A DNA stretch of 64,000 bases from CAYZJV01 sp964473245 (GCA_964473245.1 CAYYOL010000002.1:49026-113025), one strand, 5' to 3'; counted from the stretch's first letter, positions 1-9,800 are shown. A program made the numbers and translations. The notes: generated from the letters alone by a model not told the origin.

Positions 1-2
1 CT

Positions 3-410
3 ACGTCATTCGTGGAACGGCTCATTACACCTAAGCGAGGCTACCATTGGATCCAAGCAGTAGTGACCGGTATCGCTCAAGGGTTCGGAACACTCGCTGG
101 AATCAGTCGTTCGGGCATAACGATAACAGCGTCGCTTTGGACCGGTATGTCTCGAGAGAAGTCGGGCGAATACGCATTCATCCTCTCGATCCCCGCAGTA
201 CTCGGGGCACTCGTTCTTACCCTTGCAGAGGATGGGCAGGGTGCTGCACAGGTTGGATTTCTGCCGACTGCTGTCGGATTCATAGCTTCGTTTTTCGTTG
301 GTCTTGCTGCGCTACGACTTCTGCTCTGGATGGTGAAACGGGCAAGGCTTTGGTATTTTACGATCTATCTGACGATAGTCGGGTTGTTAGGATTGTTCTT
401 CGCAGTATAA
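3..410 (+). CDS. uppP: Undecaprenyl-diphosphatase UppP (BacA), C-terminal part
   Basis: C-terminal half of the membrane enzyme that recycles undecaprenyl diphosphate to the monophosphate carrier used for peptidoglycan synthesis. The 5' end lies outside the window; the frame is open to the window edge, so the GTG at 12 is not the true start. Seen: the second conserved UppP motif (GISRSG followed by TITASLW and MSREKSGEYAFILSIPAVLGA-like residues) and hydrophobic segments near the end. The family is about 270 residues, so roughly half is present. FtsK follows after 18 bases and probably shares the transcript. Identification is by family motif; confidence is high. Confidence 0.9.
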   Translation, partial: TSFVERLITPKRGYHWIQAVVTGIAQGFGTLAGISRSGITITASLWTGMSREKSGEYAFILSIPAVLGALVLTLAEDGQGAAQVGFLPTAVGFIASFFVGLAALRLLLWMVKRARLWYFTIYLTIVGLLGLFFAV

Positions 411-428
411 TGTGAGGAGGAGGATGCT

Positions 429-3110
429 GTGCGTGTGCGAAAATTCCCATTGGTGATCTCGATTCTCTGCCTTGTTGCTGGGATTGTCGCAATCCTGCCA
501 GTCGTCCTCCCCGATCAGCTCTATACAATGGTACCCTGGAACGGAGAGTTGAGTCTCCTTTTGGAGTCGGTACATGCTCATGGCATTCCGACTCTCTTTG
601 ATGGACAATACGAACCGTATACCATCTCCGCTCTCCTGTTCGCTTGGGCTCTCTTCTTTATTCTCACTATGCGAGCTCCCGCTTTCTGGTGGATGGCCCC
701 CTACAGTCTCCTGGTGATCTACACCCTGTTTCTGTTCACTCAGCTCCGATCAGGACACACTGAACCGGTGTTTCTCCTCTCTCGACTCAGCCGTGAGCCG
801 ACTATGGGTAGTATACTCATCATCCTCACACTCTTACTGGAACTCACGGTCGCACTGCTTGTTCTGATTGTCTCGCTTCGAATTCATCGCCGATACCGAA
901 CTCGCATGGAAGATGGCTCTCAAGCGAACCGTAAGATAACCCAAAGGGAGAACCGGAAGGAGGAGCGCAGACGAGAGAAGGAGCTCAAACGGGAGCTGAA
1001 GAGGGAGCAAAAACGGGTGAAGCGAGCCGCTCGAAAGCAAAAAAAATCTTCATCGGATGATACTGAAGATGAGTCTGCACTTGTCACTGTGGAAAATGGT
1101 GAGTACGAGGATAGCCCCCAGCGGAGTTCGTTTACATCCACAACTGTTCAGAGAGATTTTGATACCGATGCTCCGCTCGAGTTCCCTCCGATGCCCGAGC
1201 TTCCTCAACTCAAGACGATAGCCAGACAATCACACGCGGAAGGTCTCTATGTGGGGAGTGTGAAAGTACGAGATGATGAATCGGTACTTCTTGCAGATAC
1301 TCCGGTCGAGAGTATCGATGAGCCAGATGAGACCCCGCCTGGAAGAACATACGATCCAATTCCTTCTCTCCGCAAACAAATGGAGAGAGAAGCCGAATCG
1401 GCACCGTTCGAAGTTCCTTCATCCCTTCCGAAAGCGAAGGAGCGAGCCAAACCGGCGAAGGAGAGTTCAGCAGTATTTGATGCGGCAGTCGAAACGAGTG
1501 AGCACACGCAAGGCAGAAGAGACACGACACGTGATCAGAAACAGCCTGCTGTCAAAGAGGTGAAGGAGAGTCCGGATCAGGCTCCCATACCGCCCGAGGT
1601 GATACAGGAGGAGGATGTCGATCTGGTCAGTGGAGTCGGCGGACTCGTCTCATCGAACGCTGGAACCTCGGCTCTCCTTACCCGGAACCGGGTACGATAT
1701 AATTTCCCATCCGAGGATCTCCTTGATACCTATCCCGATCATGTCGCCGAGGTGGATGCATTGACTCGGGAAGCGGGCGAGAATCTTATAGAGACTCTGA
1801 AGCAGTTCAAGATAGAAGCTACCCTCATGAATATTGTGAAGGGACCGACGGTCACCATGTACGAGGTCTCGCCAGCCCCTGGAGTCCGCGTAAGTTCGAT
1901 CATCAGTCTATCGGATAATATCGCACTGCAGCTTGCGGCGAGACAGGTGCGTATCGTGGCACCTATTCCCGGCAAGCAGGCGGTTGGTATCGAGGTCCCA
2001 AACTCGAACCGTGCAATTATCGGATTCAAGGACTTGCTCCCTACTATCGATGCCAAAACATATCAGGTTCCGATGATTCTCGGTAGGAAGATCACCGGCG
2101 AACCGGTGGTCATCGAGATTACGCAGACTCCCCACCTCCTCATAGCAGGTGCAACCGGATCGGGAAAATCGGTATGTGTGAACTCGCTGATCAGCTCCAT
2201 CCTCTACAGGAGATCACCGAAAGAGGTGAGGCTCATTCTGGTGGACCCGAAGATTGTTGAGCTCCGTGTCTACAATGGTATCCCGCATCTGTTGACTCCG
2301 GTGATCACCGAACCGAAGAAGACGATCAAGGCGCTCGAGTTCTGTCTGTATGAGATGGAGCGGAGATATAAGTTGCTGAATGCGCTTGCGGTGCGGAATA
2401 TCGCTGCATACAACAAAAAGATCAAGGATTTGAAACTTGCCCGCGAACGTCTTCCGTATATCGTTGTGGTGATAGACGAGTTTGCAGATCTCATGACCAC
2501 AGTAGGGAAGGAGCTCGAGACACTGCTTGCACGACTTGCGGCAATGGCTCGGGCAGTCGGAATCCACCTTGTTCTAGCCACGCAGAGACCATCTGCGAAT
2601 GTCATTACAGGAATTATCAAATCGAATATTCCAACTAGGATCGCATTCATGGTTGCGAGCCAGATCGACAGTAGGATCATCATAGACGAGACCGGAGCGG
2701 AGAAGCTCCTTGGGAGAGGGGATATGTTGTTCGCTCCCGGTTGGGATCCGAACTCGGTCCGTATTCAGGGAGCATTCCTCAGTGACGAGGAGGTCGAACG
2801 AATCGTTGAATACGCTAAGACTCAAGGAGAACCCGACTATCTGGATGAAGGCTTCTTCGAAGACGACGATTCGGGAAACGGTGACGATGACGATGATACT
2901 GCTTCCGACGATTCGAGCGATGAAGCGCTCATGGAGAAGGCACTTAAGATCGTGGTGGAACGACAAAGTGCCTCAGCATCGTATCTCCAGAGACGGCTGA
3001 AGATTGGCTACAATCGTGCAGCCAGACTCGTTGAGCAGATGGAAGATGACGGTCTTGTTGGTCCTGCAAGGGGAAGCAAACCGCGTGAACTGTTGAAGTA
3101 CCCAGAGTGA
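429..3110 (+). CDS. ftsK: DNA translocase FtsK/SpoIIIE
   Basis: Septum-anchored ATP-driven DNA pump that clears chromosome termini during division. GTG start at 429 follows a strong GAGGAGGAGG ribosome site. The first ~150 residues hold about four membrane segments. A very basic stretch (about 165-205, rich in RE/KR pairs) and a long charged linker follow. The motor comes next, with Walker A at about 574-581 (GATGSGKS), Walker B with D683/E684 (VVVIDEFADL) and the LATQRPSANVITG segment typical of FtsK. An acidic spacer (about 815-840) precedes the C-terminal winged-helix gamma domain (to 893) that reads KOPS-like sites in relatives. All parts of a full-length FtsK are present. Confidence 0.97.
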   Translation: MRVRKFPLVISILCLVAGIVAILPVVLPDQLYTMVPWNGELSLLLESVHAHGIPTLFDGQYEPYTISALLFAWALFFILTMRAPAFWWMAPYSLLVIYTLFLFTQLRSGHTEPVFLLSRLSREPTMGSILIILTLLLELTVALLVLIVSLRIHRRYRTRMEDGSQANRKITQRENRKEERRREKELKRELKREQKRVKRAARKQKKSSSDDTEDESALVTVENGEYEDSPQRSSFTSTTVQRDFDTDAPLEFPPMPELPQLKTIARQSHAEGLYVGSVKVRDDESVLLADTPVESIDEPDETPPGRTYDPIPSLRKQMEREAESAPFEVPSSLPKAKERAKPAKESSAVFDAAVETSEHTQGRRDTTRDQKQPAVKEVKESPDQAPIPPEVIQEEDVDLVSGVGGLVSSNAGTSALLTRNRVRYNFPSEDLLDTYPDHVAEVDALTREAGENLIETLKQFKIEATLMNIVKGPTVTMYEVSPAPGVRVSSIISLSDNIALQLAARQVRIVAPIPGKQAVGIEVPNSNRAIIGFKDLLPTIDAKTYQVPMILGRKITGEPVVIEITQTPHLLIAGATGSGKSVCVNSLISSILYRRSPKEVRLILVDPKIVELRVYNGIPHLLTPVITEPKKTIKALEFCLYEMERRYKLLNALAVRNIAAYNKKIKDLKLARERLPYIVVVIDEFADLMTTVGKELETLLARLAAMARAVGIHLVLATQRPSANVITGIIKSNIPTRIAFMVASQIDSRIIIDETGAEKLLGRGDMLFAPGWDPNSVRIQGAFLSDEEVERIVEYAKTQGEPDYLDEGFFEDDDSGNGDDDDDTASDDSSDEALMEKALKIVVERQSASASYLQRRLKIGYNRAARLVEQMEDDGLVGPARGSKPRELLKYPE

Positions 3111-3129
3111 CACGAGAAGGAGGGCGAAC

Positions 3130-3954
3130 ATGGAATCAGCGACAAAACTAGCGGTACTCAATGGGCGGATCATCGATATGACGGAAGCCACGCTCTCGGT
3201 GCAGGATCGAGAGTTGCAGTACGGATTCGGAGTCTACGAGTCACTGCGAGTGGTGGGAAAAGTCGTGGTGTATCCTCTAGAGCATATTGAACGGCTCTTT
3301 TTTTCGGCCGAGGGAATCGGACTGAGACACAATTTCTCCGTTGATGAGGTGTATTCCTGGTTGAAGAGCCTCATCGAAGCGGACAATCTCAGTGACGCTA
3401 CGGTGAGAATTCTCCTCATGGGAGGCATGGAGGCAAGACTTTTCATTACGACTTCCCCTCTGATAGTGTATCCCGATAGCTTCTACTCCGAGGGAATCAG
3501 AACGATAAGCTATGCTGGAGAACGGCTGCTACCACGGTATAAAACCTGTTCACTCCTCATGAACTATCTTGCACTGCGAGAGGCTGGAACTGTAGGTGCG
3601 TTCGAGGCCCTGTTGATCGATCGACGGAATCTCATTCTCGAAGGTACGAGAAGCAACGTTTTCGCATGTGAGGGAGAGTCCATATTCACCGCGCCATCGG
3701 AAAAGGTCCTTGAAGGAGTCACAAGAGACAAGATCATCAAGGCGATCGGAGAACTCGGTTTCTCGGTCATCCTCGAGGCTCCAAGCAAGCAGGATGTACT
3801 CGATGGTCGGTACGACGAGATGTTCATATCATCTACGAGCATGGGTGCTATGCCTGTAGCAAGCTTCGATGGATTCACATTTAGCGAAACTCGGAAACGA
3901 GCTCAGCCGATTCATGAGCTCATTCGTCGGTGGGAGGTCGATACACTACACTAA
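3130..3954 (+). CDS. Class IV PLP-dependent aminotransferase
   Basis: Fold-type IV pyridoxal-phosphate enzyme of the family that includes branched-chain aminotransferase (IlvE), D-amino-acid aminotransferase and aminodeoxychorismate lyase (PabC). At 274 residues it has the usual length. K138 in RYKTCSLLMNYL matches the PLP lysine, and E171 in LEGTRSN matches the glutamate and phosphate-binding stretch; the C-terminal TSTSMGAMPV resembles the late substrate loop. ATG at 3130 is preceded by GAAGGAGGG. It sits 19 bases after ftsK. Substrate cannot be decided: neither an ilv nor a pab gene is adjacent. Confidence 0.85.
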   Translation: MESATKLAVLNGRIIDMTEATLSVQDRELQYGFGVYESLRVVGKVVVYPLEHIERLFFSAEGIGLRHNFSVDEVYSWLKSLIEADNLSDATVRILLMGGMEARLFITTSPLIVYPDSFYSEGIRTISYAGERLLPRYKTCSLLMNYLALREAGTVGAFEALLIDRRNLILEGTRSNVFACEGESIFTAPSEKVLEGVTRDKIIKAIGELGFSVILEAPSKQDVLDGRYDEMFISSTSMGAMPVASFDGFTFSETRKRAQPIHELIRRWEVDTLH

Positions 3955-3969
3955 TGTTCCAAAACCGAG

Positions 3970-3981
3970 TATAGTTGGAGC
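3970..3981 (+). promoter_or_regulatory. Possible -10 box for a leaderless helicase mRNA
   Basis: TATAGT at 3970-3975 lies six bases (tggagc) before the ATG at 3982. The GGAG in those six bases ends one base before the ATG, too close to act as a ribosome site. No good -35 is visible at 16-18 bp. It shares its geometry with several clearer promoters in this window. Confidence 0.4.
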
Positions 3982-5892
3982 ATGAAATTCAAAGAATTAC
4001 CACTACATGAAGATGTCATACAGGGGATTGAGGCTGCCGGCTTTACTGACTGCATGCCCGTGCAGGAGAAAGTCCTCCCCGGAGCCTTGCAAGGCAAGGA
4101 TGTCATGGTGCAGTCGAAGACAGGGTCGGGAAAGACCGCTGTGTTTATCTTGGCCGTACTGCAGAAATTTGTCGATACACGTGAGCAGGTGAAACACCTC
4201 TCCGCAGAGGAGGCCTTCAGTGTGAAGGCTCCTGTCGCATTGATAATCGCACCGACACGAGAACTCGCTGTTCAGATTGAAGAGGATGCAAAGATGCTCT
4301 CTTCGGGCATTCCCGACTTTAGAATCGGGTGCTTCTATGGCGGCGTGGGGTATGCAAAGCAGGATAAGCACATATCGGATGGACTCGATCTCATTATCGG
4401 TACGCCAGGACGCATACTCGATTACCAGAAGATGGGAAAGATCGACTTCAAGCTTTTCGACACCTTTGTGATCGATGAAGCGGACCGCCTCTTCGATATG
4501 GGTTTCTATCCGGATATCCAGAAAATGTTCAAGTACATGGTGAAGAACGAAAAGCGCCAGACCATGCTCTTCAGCGCCACACTCAGTACCCGTGTGAGGA
4601 ATCTTGCCTGGGACTATATGAACTCTCCACTCGAATTCGAGGTTCAGCCGGAGGAGATCACCGTAAAGGCAATCACTCAGGAGTTGTACCATGTCTCCAA
4701 GGATGAGAAGTTCAGTCTCTTTCTCCGCCTCATGGCAAAGGAGAATCCCCAGAATGCACTCATCTTCACCAATACGAAGGCGAAGGCTGTTGAGATCAGC
4801 AAGCGACTGAACGTGAATGGGTACAAGACGCAGTATCTCATGGGAGACTTGCCACAGAGCAAGAGACTCCAGGTGATAAACCGTATGAAGAACGGTGAAC
4901 TCCGTTTCCTCATAGCAACCGATGTAGCCGCGAGAGGACTCCAAATCGATGATCTTGAACTGGTGGTCAACTACGACATCCCCGAGGACTATGAAAGCTA
5001 TGTGCACCGAATCGGTCGTACAGCACGTGCAGGAAAGTCTGGGAAGGCGATCACACTCGCATGCGAACAGTTCGTCTATGGATTGGAAGCCATTGAAAAC
5101 TATATCCAGATGAAGGTTCCAGTTGTATGGGCAGATGAAGAGAGTGTCCCTCCTGTGGAGGACAAGAGTGCACATATGCGGTTCCGCGATCTCGTGTCCG
5201 AAGCCGAGTATGCATCGAGAGGAGATGGCAGGCGCTCTCCAGGGGGACGTCCGTCGAAGGGCCCAGGGAGAGCCAAGCGTGGGGGCCCTAGTGCAGGGAA
5301 GGAGAGTTCCCGACCGCCCAGAAAGCGTGGAGGAAAGCCACCAGTCGCCGCCAAGTCGGTGAAGCCATCACCCGAACCACCAAAGTCTGCAACCCAGAAG
5401 AGTGCACCACAGAAGGGTGGTCCACAGAAACCGGCACAGCAGAGGTCGAACAGGAATAGGCCCCCCGCAAGAAAGGGAAAGAGCTACCAGGAGATCCAGA
5501 AGATGGATTTCGAAGAGCGAATCGCCTACTACAAGCAGGTCTATGCTGGAGATGAAGCTCAATCTACCCGTGAGAGTCGTTCGAATGCTCCTGCTAAAAG
5601 TGAACACACCGGACAGCGAAAGGGTAACCGACAGCCACAGAAGTCGCAAAAACCGCGACAGCCTCGGTCGAAATCTCCCGATTCCGGAAAACAGGATGTA
5701 AAGCAGACCCAAACCAAGCAGAAGACTGCCAAGCAACAGGATACTACGGTACGGAAATCCAGGGAACACCAGAGCAATCGGGTGAAACCGTCTCAACAGA
5801 AACCGAAAAGTTCACCCGACGTGCAGTCGGCACCTCAGAAAAAGCAGGGCCTCCTGGCCCGGTTATTCAAGAGGAACAAAGGGAATGCTTAA
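3982..5892 (+). CDS. DEAD-box ATP-dependent RNA helicase with long basic tail
   Basis: RNA-unwinding ATPase of the DEAD-box family (CshA/RhlE/DeaD-like), likely acting in ribosome assembly or mRNA turnover. Ordered motifs: Q motif near 3-28, motif I SKTGSGKT (45-52), APTRELA (90-96), IIGTPGR (about 138-144), DEAD (165-168), SAT (198-200) and HRIGRTARAG (342-351). After about residue 400 there is a 230-residue low-complexity tail rich in K, R, P, Q, S and G, including imperfect QK-containing repeats (about 465-495), expected to bind RNA without ordered structure. The last 8 bases overlap the next gene. ATG at 3982 lacks a usable ribosome site. Confidence 0.95.
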   Translation: MKFKELPLHEDVIQGIEAAGFTDCMPVQEKVLPGALQGKDVMVQSKTGSGKTAVFILAVLQKFVDTREQVKHLSAEEAFSVKAPVALIIAPTRELAVQIEEDAKMLSSGIPDFRIGCFYGGVGYAKQDKHISDGLDLIIGTPGRILDYQKMGKIDFKLFDTFVIDEADRLFDMGFYPDIQKMFKYMVKNEKRQTMLFSATLSTRVRNLAWDYMNSPLEFEVQPEEITVKAITQELYHVSKDEKFSLFLRLMAKENPQNALIFTNTKAKAVEISKRLNVNGYKTQYLMGDLPQSKRLQVINRMKNGELRFLIATDVAARGLQIDDLELVVNYDIPEDYESYVHRIGRTARAGKSGKAITLACEQFVYGLEAIENYIQMKVPVVWADEESVPPVEDKSAHMRFRDLVSEAEYASRGDGRRSPGGRPSKGPGRAKRGGPSAGKESSRPPRKRGGKPPVAAKSVKPSPEPPKSATQKSAPQKGGPQKPAQQRSNRNRPPARKGKSYQEIQKMDFEERIAYYKQVYAGDEAQSTRESRSNAPAKSEHTGQRKGNRQPQKSQKPRQPRSKSPDSGKQDVKQTQTKQKTAKQQDTTVRKSREHQSNRVKPSQQKPKSSPDVQSAPQKKQGLLARLFKRNKGNA

Positions 5893-7603
5893 ACGGTTCA
5901 TCAGTTATTACAGACCGTATGGCAAACTCTTTGCACTAGATATGGGAGCGGCGACTCTAGGGTCCCTGCTCTCTATTCTCTTTCCGCAGCTCACTCGTGA
6001 GCTGCTTCGTACGTATATTCCCAATCGGGACTGGTCCATGATGCTCGTCGTCTTTGGAGCCATGCTCGGTATCTATGTCGTGCAGACGATCAGTACCTAT
6101 ATTCGTGTTCGTTGGGGTCATCAGCTGGGCGTGTACATGGAGAGCGATATGAGACAGGACATCTTCAGTCATCTGCAGAGGCTCTCATTCGGCTACTTCG
6201 ACAGGACCAAGACCGGACACCTCATGTCCCGCATAACCAACGACCTGTTCATGATAACCGAAACTGCTCATCACGGTCCCGAGGATCTGCTCATTTCCGT
6301 TGTGGTGATCATTGGAGCCTACACGGTCATGTTCATGAATAGTGCCCCGTTGGCAATCATCTCCATAATTCCATTGCCGATCATGCTCTTCTTTGGAATC
6401 CACTACGGACGGAAATTGAAGGCAGGATTCAGAGCTGTCCGTACAACAGTCGCAGATGTCAATTCGGTCGTAGAGAACTCGATCCAGGGGGTGCGAGAAG
6501 TTCAATCGTTCACCAGCGAAGGGTACGAGAAACAGAAGTTCAAGCAGGTGAACACGATCTTCCAGAATGCTAGAAGCAACCAGTATCGAGTCATGGCTCG
6601 GTACGAGTCGACGATGATATTCTTCAGAGAACTCTACTACTTCACCACCGTCGCTGGAGGCGCCGTGCTCATCTATCTGGGAAAGGTTCCCGTATACGAT
6701 TTAGTGGCTTTCATTCTCTACGTAGGGATCGTCCTGCCTCCGATCGACCGTCTTATCCGATTCACAGAACAACTCCAACAAGGTATGGCTGCCTTCGAAC
6801 GGTTCGTCGAGGTCATGGATATCCAGAGCGATATCGAAGATCTGCCCGATGCCACCGAGCTGCAGGTCTCTTCCGGTGACATCCGGTTCGATACAGTCAG
6901 GTTCCGGTACGAGTCTGAAGGAGACGATGTGCTTGGAGGAATCGATTTCACTGTTCCCGGCGGCAGTACTGTGGCAATCGTGGGAGAATCGGGAGTGGGA
7001 AAGAGTACGTTGGTCTCGCTCATCCCCCGCTTCTACGAGCCGACATCCGGTAAGATCAGCATAGACGGTCAGGATATCGCGCATGTAAAGAAGAGTTCTC
7101 TGCGAAGGCAGATCGGGTTCGTCCAGCAGAATGTCTTTCTGTTCGATGGTTCGATCAGAGAGAATCTCAAATATGGAAAGAACGATGCGTCAGAAGAGGA
7201 GATGTGGTATGCTCTGGATCAAGCGAATCTCGGTGAATTTATCCGGTCGCTTCCCGAAGGTCTCGATACCGAAGTTGGTGAGCATGGCACGAGACTTTCC
7301 GGGGGGCAGAAGCAACGACTCTCCATCGCACGTGTGTTTCTGAAGAACCCTCCTATCCTCATTTTCGATGAAGCGACTTCATCGCTCGACACCGATTCGG
7401 AACAACAAATACAGGAGGCGTTCGGTCGATTGGCAGAGGGACGCACCGCTCTGGTCATCGCTCACCGGTTGACGACAGTCCGCGATGCAGACATTATCTA
7501 TGTACTTGCCGATGGTCAGGTGGCAGAAGTGGGCAACCACGATGAACTGCTCTCGCTCGGAGGCAATTATGCAAGACTCTATCGGAACCAGGAACTCCGT
7601 TAA
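5885..7603 (+). CDS. ABC exporter, fused permease and ATPase
   Basis: Half-size type IV ABC transporter (572 residues) that should form a homodimeric exporter in the inner membrane, similar in build to MsbA, BmrA and Sav1866. About six membrane helices occupy residues 1-310. The nucleotide-binding domain has Walker A GESGVGKS (367-374), Q-loop FVQQNVFLFDGSI, signature LSGGQKQRL, Walker B ILIFDEATSSLD and the switch histidine in IAHRLTT, all canonical. The gene begins inside the last codons of the helicase (8 bp overlap) and plsC follows after 14 bases. Such placement beside an acyltransferase would fit lipid export, but the substrate is not shown. Confidence 0.93.
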   Translation: MLKRFISYYRPYGKLFALDMGAATLGSLLSILFPQLTRELLRTYIPNRDWSMMLVVFGAMLGIYVVQTISTYIRVRWGHQLGVYMESDMRQDIFSHLQRLSFGYFDRTKTGHLMSRITNDLFMITETAHHGPEDLLISVVVIIGAYTVMFMNSAPLAIISIIPLPIMLFFGIHYGRKLKAGFRAVRTTVADVNSVVENSIQGVREVQSFTSEGYEKQKFKQVNTIFQNARSNQYRVMARYESTMIFFRELYYFTTVAGGAVLIYLGKVPVYDLVAFILYVGIVLPPIDRLIRFTEQLQQGMAAFERFVEVMDIQSDIEDLPDATELQVSSGDIRFDTVRFRYESEGDDVLGGIDFTVPGGSTVAIVGESGVGKSTLVSLIPRFYEPTSGKISIDGQDIAHVKKSSLRRQIGFVQQNVFLFDGSIRENLKYGKNDASEEEMWYALDQANLGEFIRSLPEGLDTEVGEHGTRLSGGQKQRLSIARVFLKNPPILIFDEATSSLDTDSEQQIQEAFGRLAEGRTALVIAHRLTTVRDADIIYVLADGQVAEVGNHDELLSLGGNYARLYRNQELR

Positions 7604-7617
7604 CGAGGAGGTATTGA

Positions 7618-8364
7618 GTGAAGTATATCCATTTGGCTTTGGCTGTTGTTGTGGTGGTTCCCACGTTTCTTCTTTCGGTACTCGTAGGCATGCTTCCCGC
7701 TGGAATTATGCGACTGTTCGGGGCACGCGATGCTGCAGAACGATGGTTGCGTCTCAACGGGACGAATATTTCACGAATCATTCTCTGGTCGCTCAATATC
7801 CGCATGGAGATACACGGAAGTGACCGGATACCACAGGATGGCACTCCTGTCTGTTTTGTTTCGAATCACCAAAGCATGCTCGATATCCCTGCAGTGATTG
7901 CAGGACTTGGTATCTGGGCAGGATTCATTGCTAAAGCAGAGCTGAAGAAGGTACCCATTCTGAACTTCTGGATCGGAGCCATGAATAGTGTCTACATCGA
8001 TCGGAAGAGCCCCAGGTCCTCGATCGAGGCTATTCTCAAAGGGGTGGACAATATCAGGAAGGGCATTCCCATGTTCGTGTTTCCCGAAGGCACCAGAAGT
8101 AGGACCGGTGAACTCGGTCAATTCAAGAGTGGATCTTTGAAACTGGCAACTCGGGCAAAGGCTGTGGTAGTTCCGATCACCATTGATGGAACTCGGCATG
8201 CTCTTGAAAAGAAAGAGGGAGTAAGGAGAGTCACTGTCATATTATCGGTAGCAGATCCGATTGCAACAGGGCAGCTCTCCGAAGAGGAGTTGAAGCATCT
8301 TCCCGACACGGTGTACGGTGCGATAAGCCAGCAATTCAAGTCCATAGTCGAAAAGGCAGTGTGA
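7618..8364 (+). CDS. plsC: 1-acylglycerol-3-phosphate acyltransferase
   Basis: Membrane-bound acyltransferase that converts lysophosphatidate to phosphatidate in phospholipid synthesis. At 248 residues it has normal family length. An N-terminal membrane helix (about 4-25) precedes the catalytic HX4D motif (H83-QSML-D88, in SNHQSMLDIP), and the substrate-binding FPEGTRSR block lies at about 154-161 (E156). GTG at 7618 follows GAGGAGG. The stop codon overlaps the first possible start of the next gene, so it is probably cotranscribed with the ABC exporter and the ECF genes. Confidence 0.94.
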   Translation: MKYIHLALAVVVVVPTFLLSVLVGMLPAGIMRLFGARDAAERWLRLNGTNISRIILWSLNIRMEIHGSDRIPQDGTPVCFVSNHQSMLDIPAVIAGLGIWAGFIAKAELKKVPILNFWIGAMNSVYIDRKSPRSSIEAILKGVDNIRKGIPMFVFPEGTRSRTGELGQFKSGSLKLATRAKAVVVPITIDGTRHALEKKEGVRRVTVILSVADPIATGQLSEEELKHLPDTVYGAISQQFKSIVEKAV

Positions 8365-9800
8365 TCAACATGTTCGAGATTTCCGGTCTCTCATTCACCT
8401 ACCGTGCATACGGGACGGCAGCGGAACATGCCCCGGTACTCTGCAATCTTGATCTCACCGTTCATGAAGGCCAATCGATTCTCATCTTAGGAGCACCGGA
8501 TAGCGGGAAGTCTACACTCGCACGAATCATGTGTGCGTTGGTTCCCCGTTTCGTGGAAGGGGATCTGGAGGGAAGCATTACATTTCAAGGAGAGCGTATC
8601 GACTCTCGAGGACCTTGGGAGCTCACCGACCGGTGTACATTGGTTGCACAGAATCCGCAGGAGCAACTGCTCATGACCACCTGTGCCGATGAGGTCGCCT
8701 TCCCTCTCGAATCGCTCGGCGTTCGCAGAGAGCGTCTGGTCAGCTCCGTGCACAGCGCACTGCATCGGTGGGATCTTGATCGGATGATGGAAGTGAATCC
8801 GCAGGAGCTCAGCGGTGGAGAGAGGAAGCGATTGCTGCTCGCCGTTACCGACGCTATCGGTGCCCCGGTGTGGGTCATGGATGAGCCGTTCGACGATCTG
8901 GACGAGTTTTGGCGAGCGCATCTCCTTTCAGAGATTGAGAAGAAAGAGGGAACTGTCATCGTTTTCGCATCGCGCTATCTCGAGGAATTCAGAGGGAGTT
9001 TCGATGCCTACTATCTGCTCGATCAGGGAGTGTTGACTGCAGGCGATGAAGAGGCGATCGTTTTAGCTTTCGATAGAGTCAGCGATGTTCAATTCTCCGT
9101 CAAGTCGACTCTTGAGCATGTTCCCGAGCATGACAGCCATACCCTGGTAGCACAGAACCTATCAATCGTTCACCCGAGGCGATCGGTCTCCTCGACCGAG
9201 CCATTCACCCTGCGTGCCCCCGATTTCCGGATTGCCTCCGGCGAAGTCGTTGCCTTGGTCGGCCCGAACGGATCGGGAAAAAGTACCCTCAGCAGGGTAT
9301 TGTGCGGCCTGGATCCATCTGCCACTGGGAGCATCTCATTCGATACTGCTCCGTGTGATAGACGGATGCTCCGATCTAGGGTTGGGTATCTTTTCCAAAA
9401 TCCCGACTTTGGAATCTTTCTTCCCACAGTTCGTGAAGAACTCGGTTGGTCGCTTCGCCATGTGCCCGCTCTGGCCGAAGAGCAGAGAGAGCAGCTCATC
9501 GAGAAAACCGCCCGACTGTTTCACCTCTCGTGTGAAGACAATCCCACAACCATGAGTTACGGTGCGAGAAAGCAGTTGCAGGCTGCTGTGTACTACATAC
9601 TGAACAGACCGTTCTATATTGTAGACGAGCTTGACAGTGGAGTCACCTATGCTGCCGCTTTTGAGATCGTCTCCCTGCTGAGAAGTCGCGGTGCAGGAAT
9701 CGTCCTTATCACACACGATAGCGCATTTGCACGGAATATTGCGGAACGGACCTATACAATCGACAATGGAGTCGTGAAGGAACGGAGGCTTAACGTATGA
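8361..9800 (+). CDS. ecfA: ECF transporter ATPase, two fused ATP-binding domains
   Basis: Energy-coupling-factor ATPase that powers vitamin or cofactor uptake; two ABC domains are fused in one 479-residue chain. Domain 1: Walker A GAPDSGKS (44-51), signature LSGGE (150-154), Walker B VMDE (172-175), but the switch histidine is replaced (FASRY, serine at 204). Domain 2: Walker A GPNGSGKS (301-308), a degraded signature MSYGA (398-402), Walker B VDE (421-423) and a normal switch histidine (LITHDS, H452). One composite site should work and the other should not. GTG at 8361 overlaps the plsC stop (GTGA); ATG at 8370 is an alternative. It is followed by ecfT with an ATGA overlap. Confidence 0.9.
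   Translation: MINMFEISGLSFTYRAYGTAAEHAPVLCNLDLTVHEGQSILILGAPDSGKSTLARIMCALVPRFVEGDLEGSITFQGERIDSRGPWELTDRCTLVAQNPQEQLLMTTCADEVAFPLESLGVRRERLVSSVHSALHRWDLDRMMEVNPQELSGGERKRLLLAVTDAIGAPVWVMDEPFDDLDEFWRAHLLSEIEKKEGTVIVFASRYLEEFRGSFDAYYLLDQGVLTAGDEEAIVLAFDRVSDVQFSVKSTLEHVPEHDSHTLVAQNLSIVHPRRSVSSTEPFTLRAPDFRIASGEVVALVGPNGSGKSTLSRVLCGLDPSATGSISFDTAPCDRRMLRSRVGYLFQNPDFGIFLPTVREELGWSLRHVPALAEEQREQLIEKTARLFHLSCEDNPTTMSYGARKQLQAAVYYILNRPFYIVDELDSGVTYAAAFEIVSLLRSRGAGIVLITHDSAFARNIAERTYTIDNGVVKERRLNV

Noticed and set aside
3299..3308. Run of T that might mark a terminator
   Set aside because: Inside the aminotransferase coding sequence and not preceded by a GC-rich hairpin.
4003..5175. 390-codon open frame on the minus strand
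   Set aside because: It lies wholly opposite the DEAD-box helicase, whose motifs are all intact. The frame has no family resemblance, and codon bias of the helicase explains the absence of stops.
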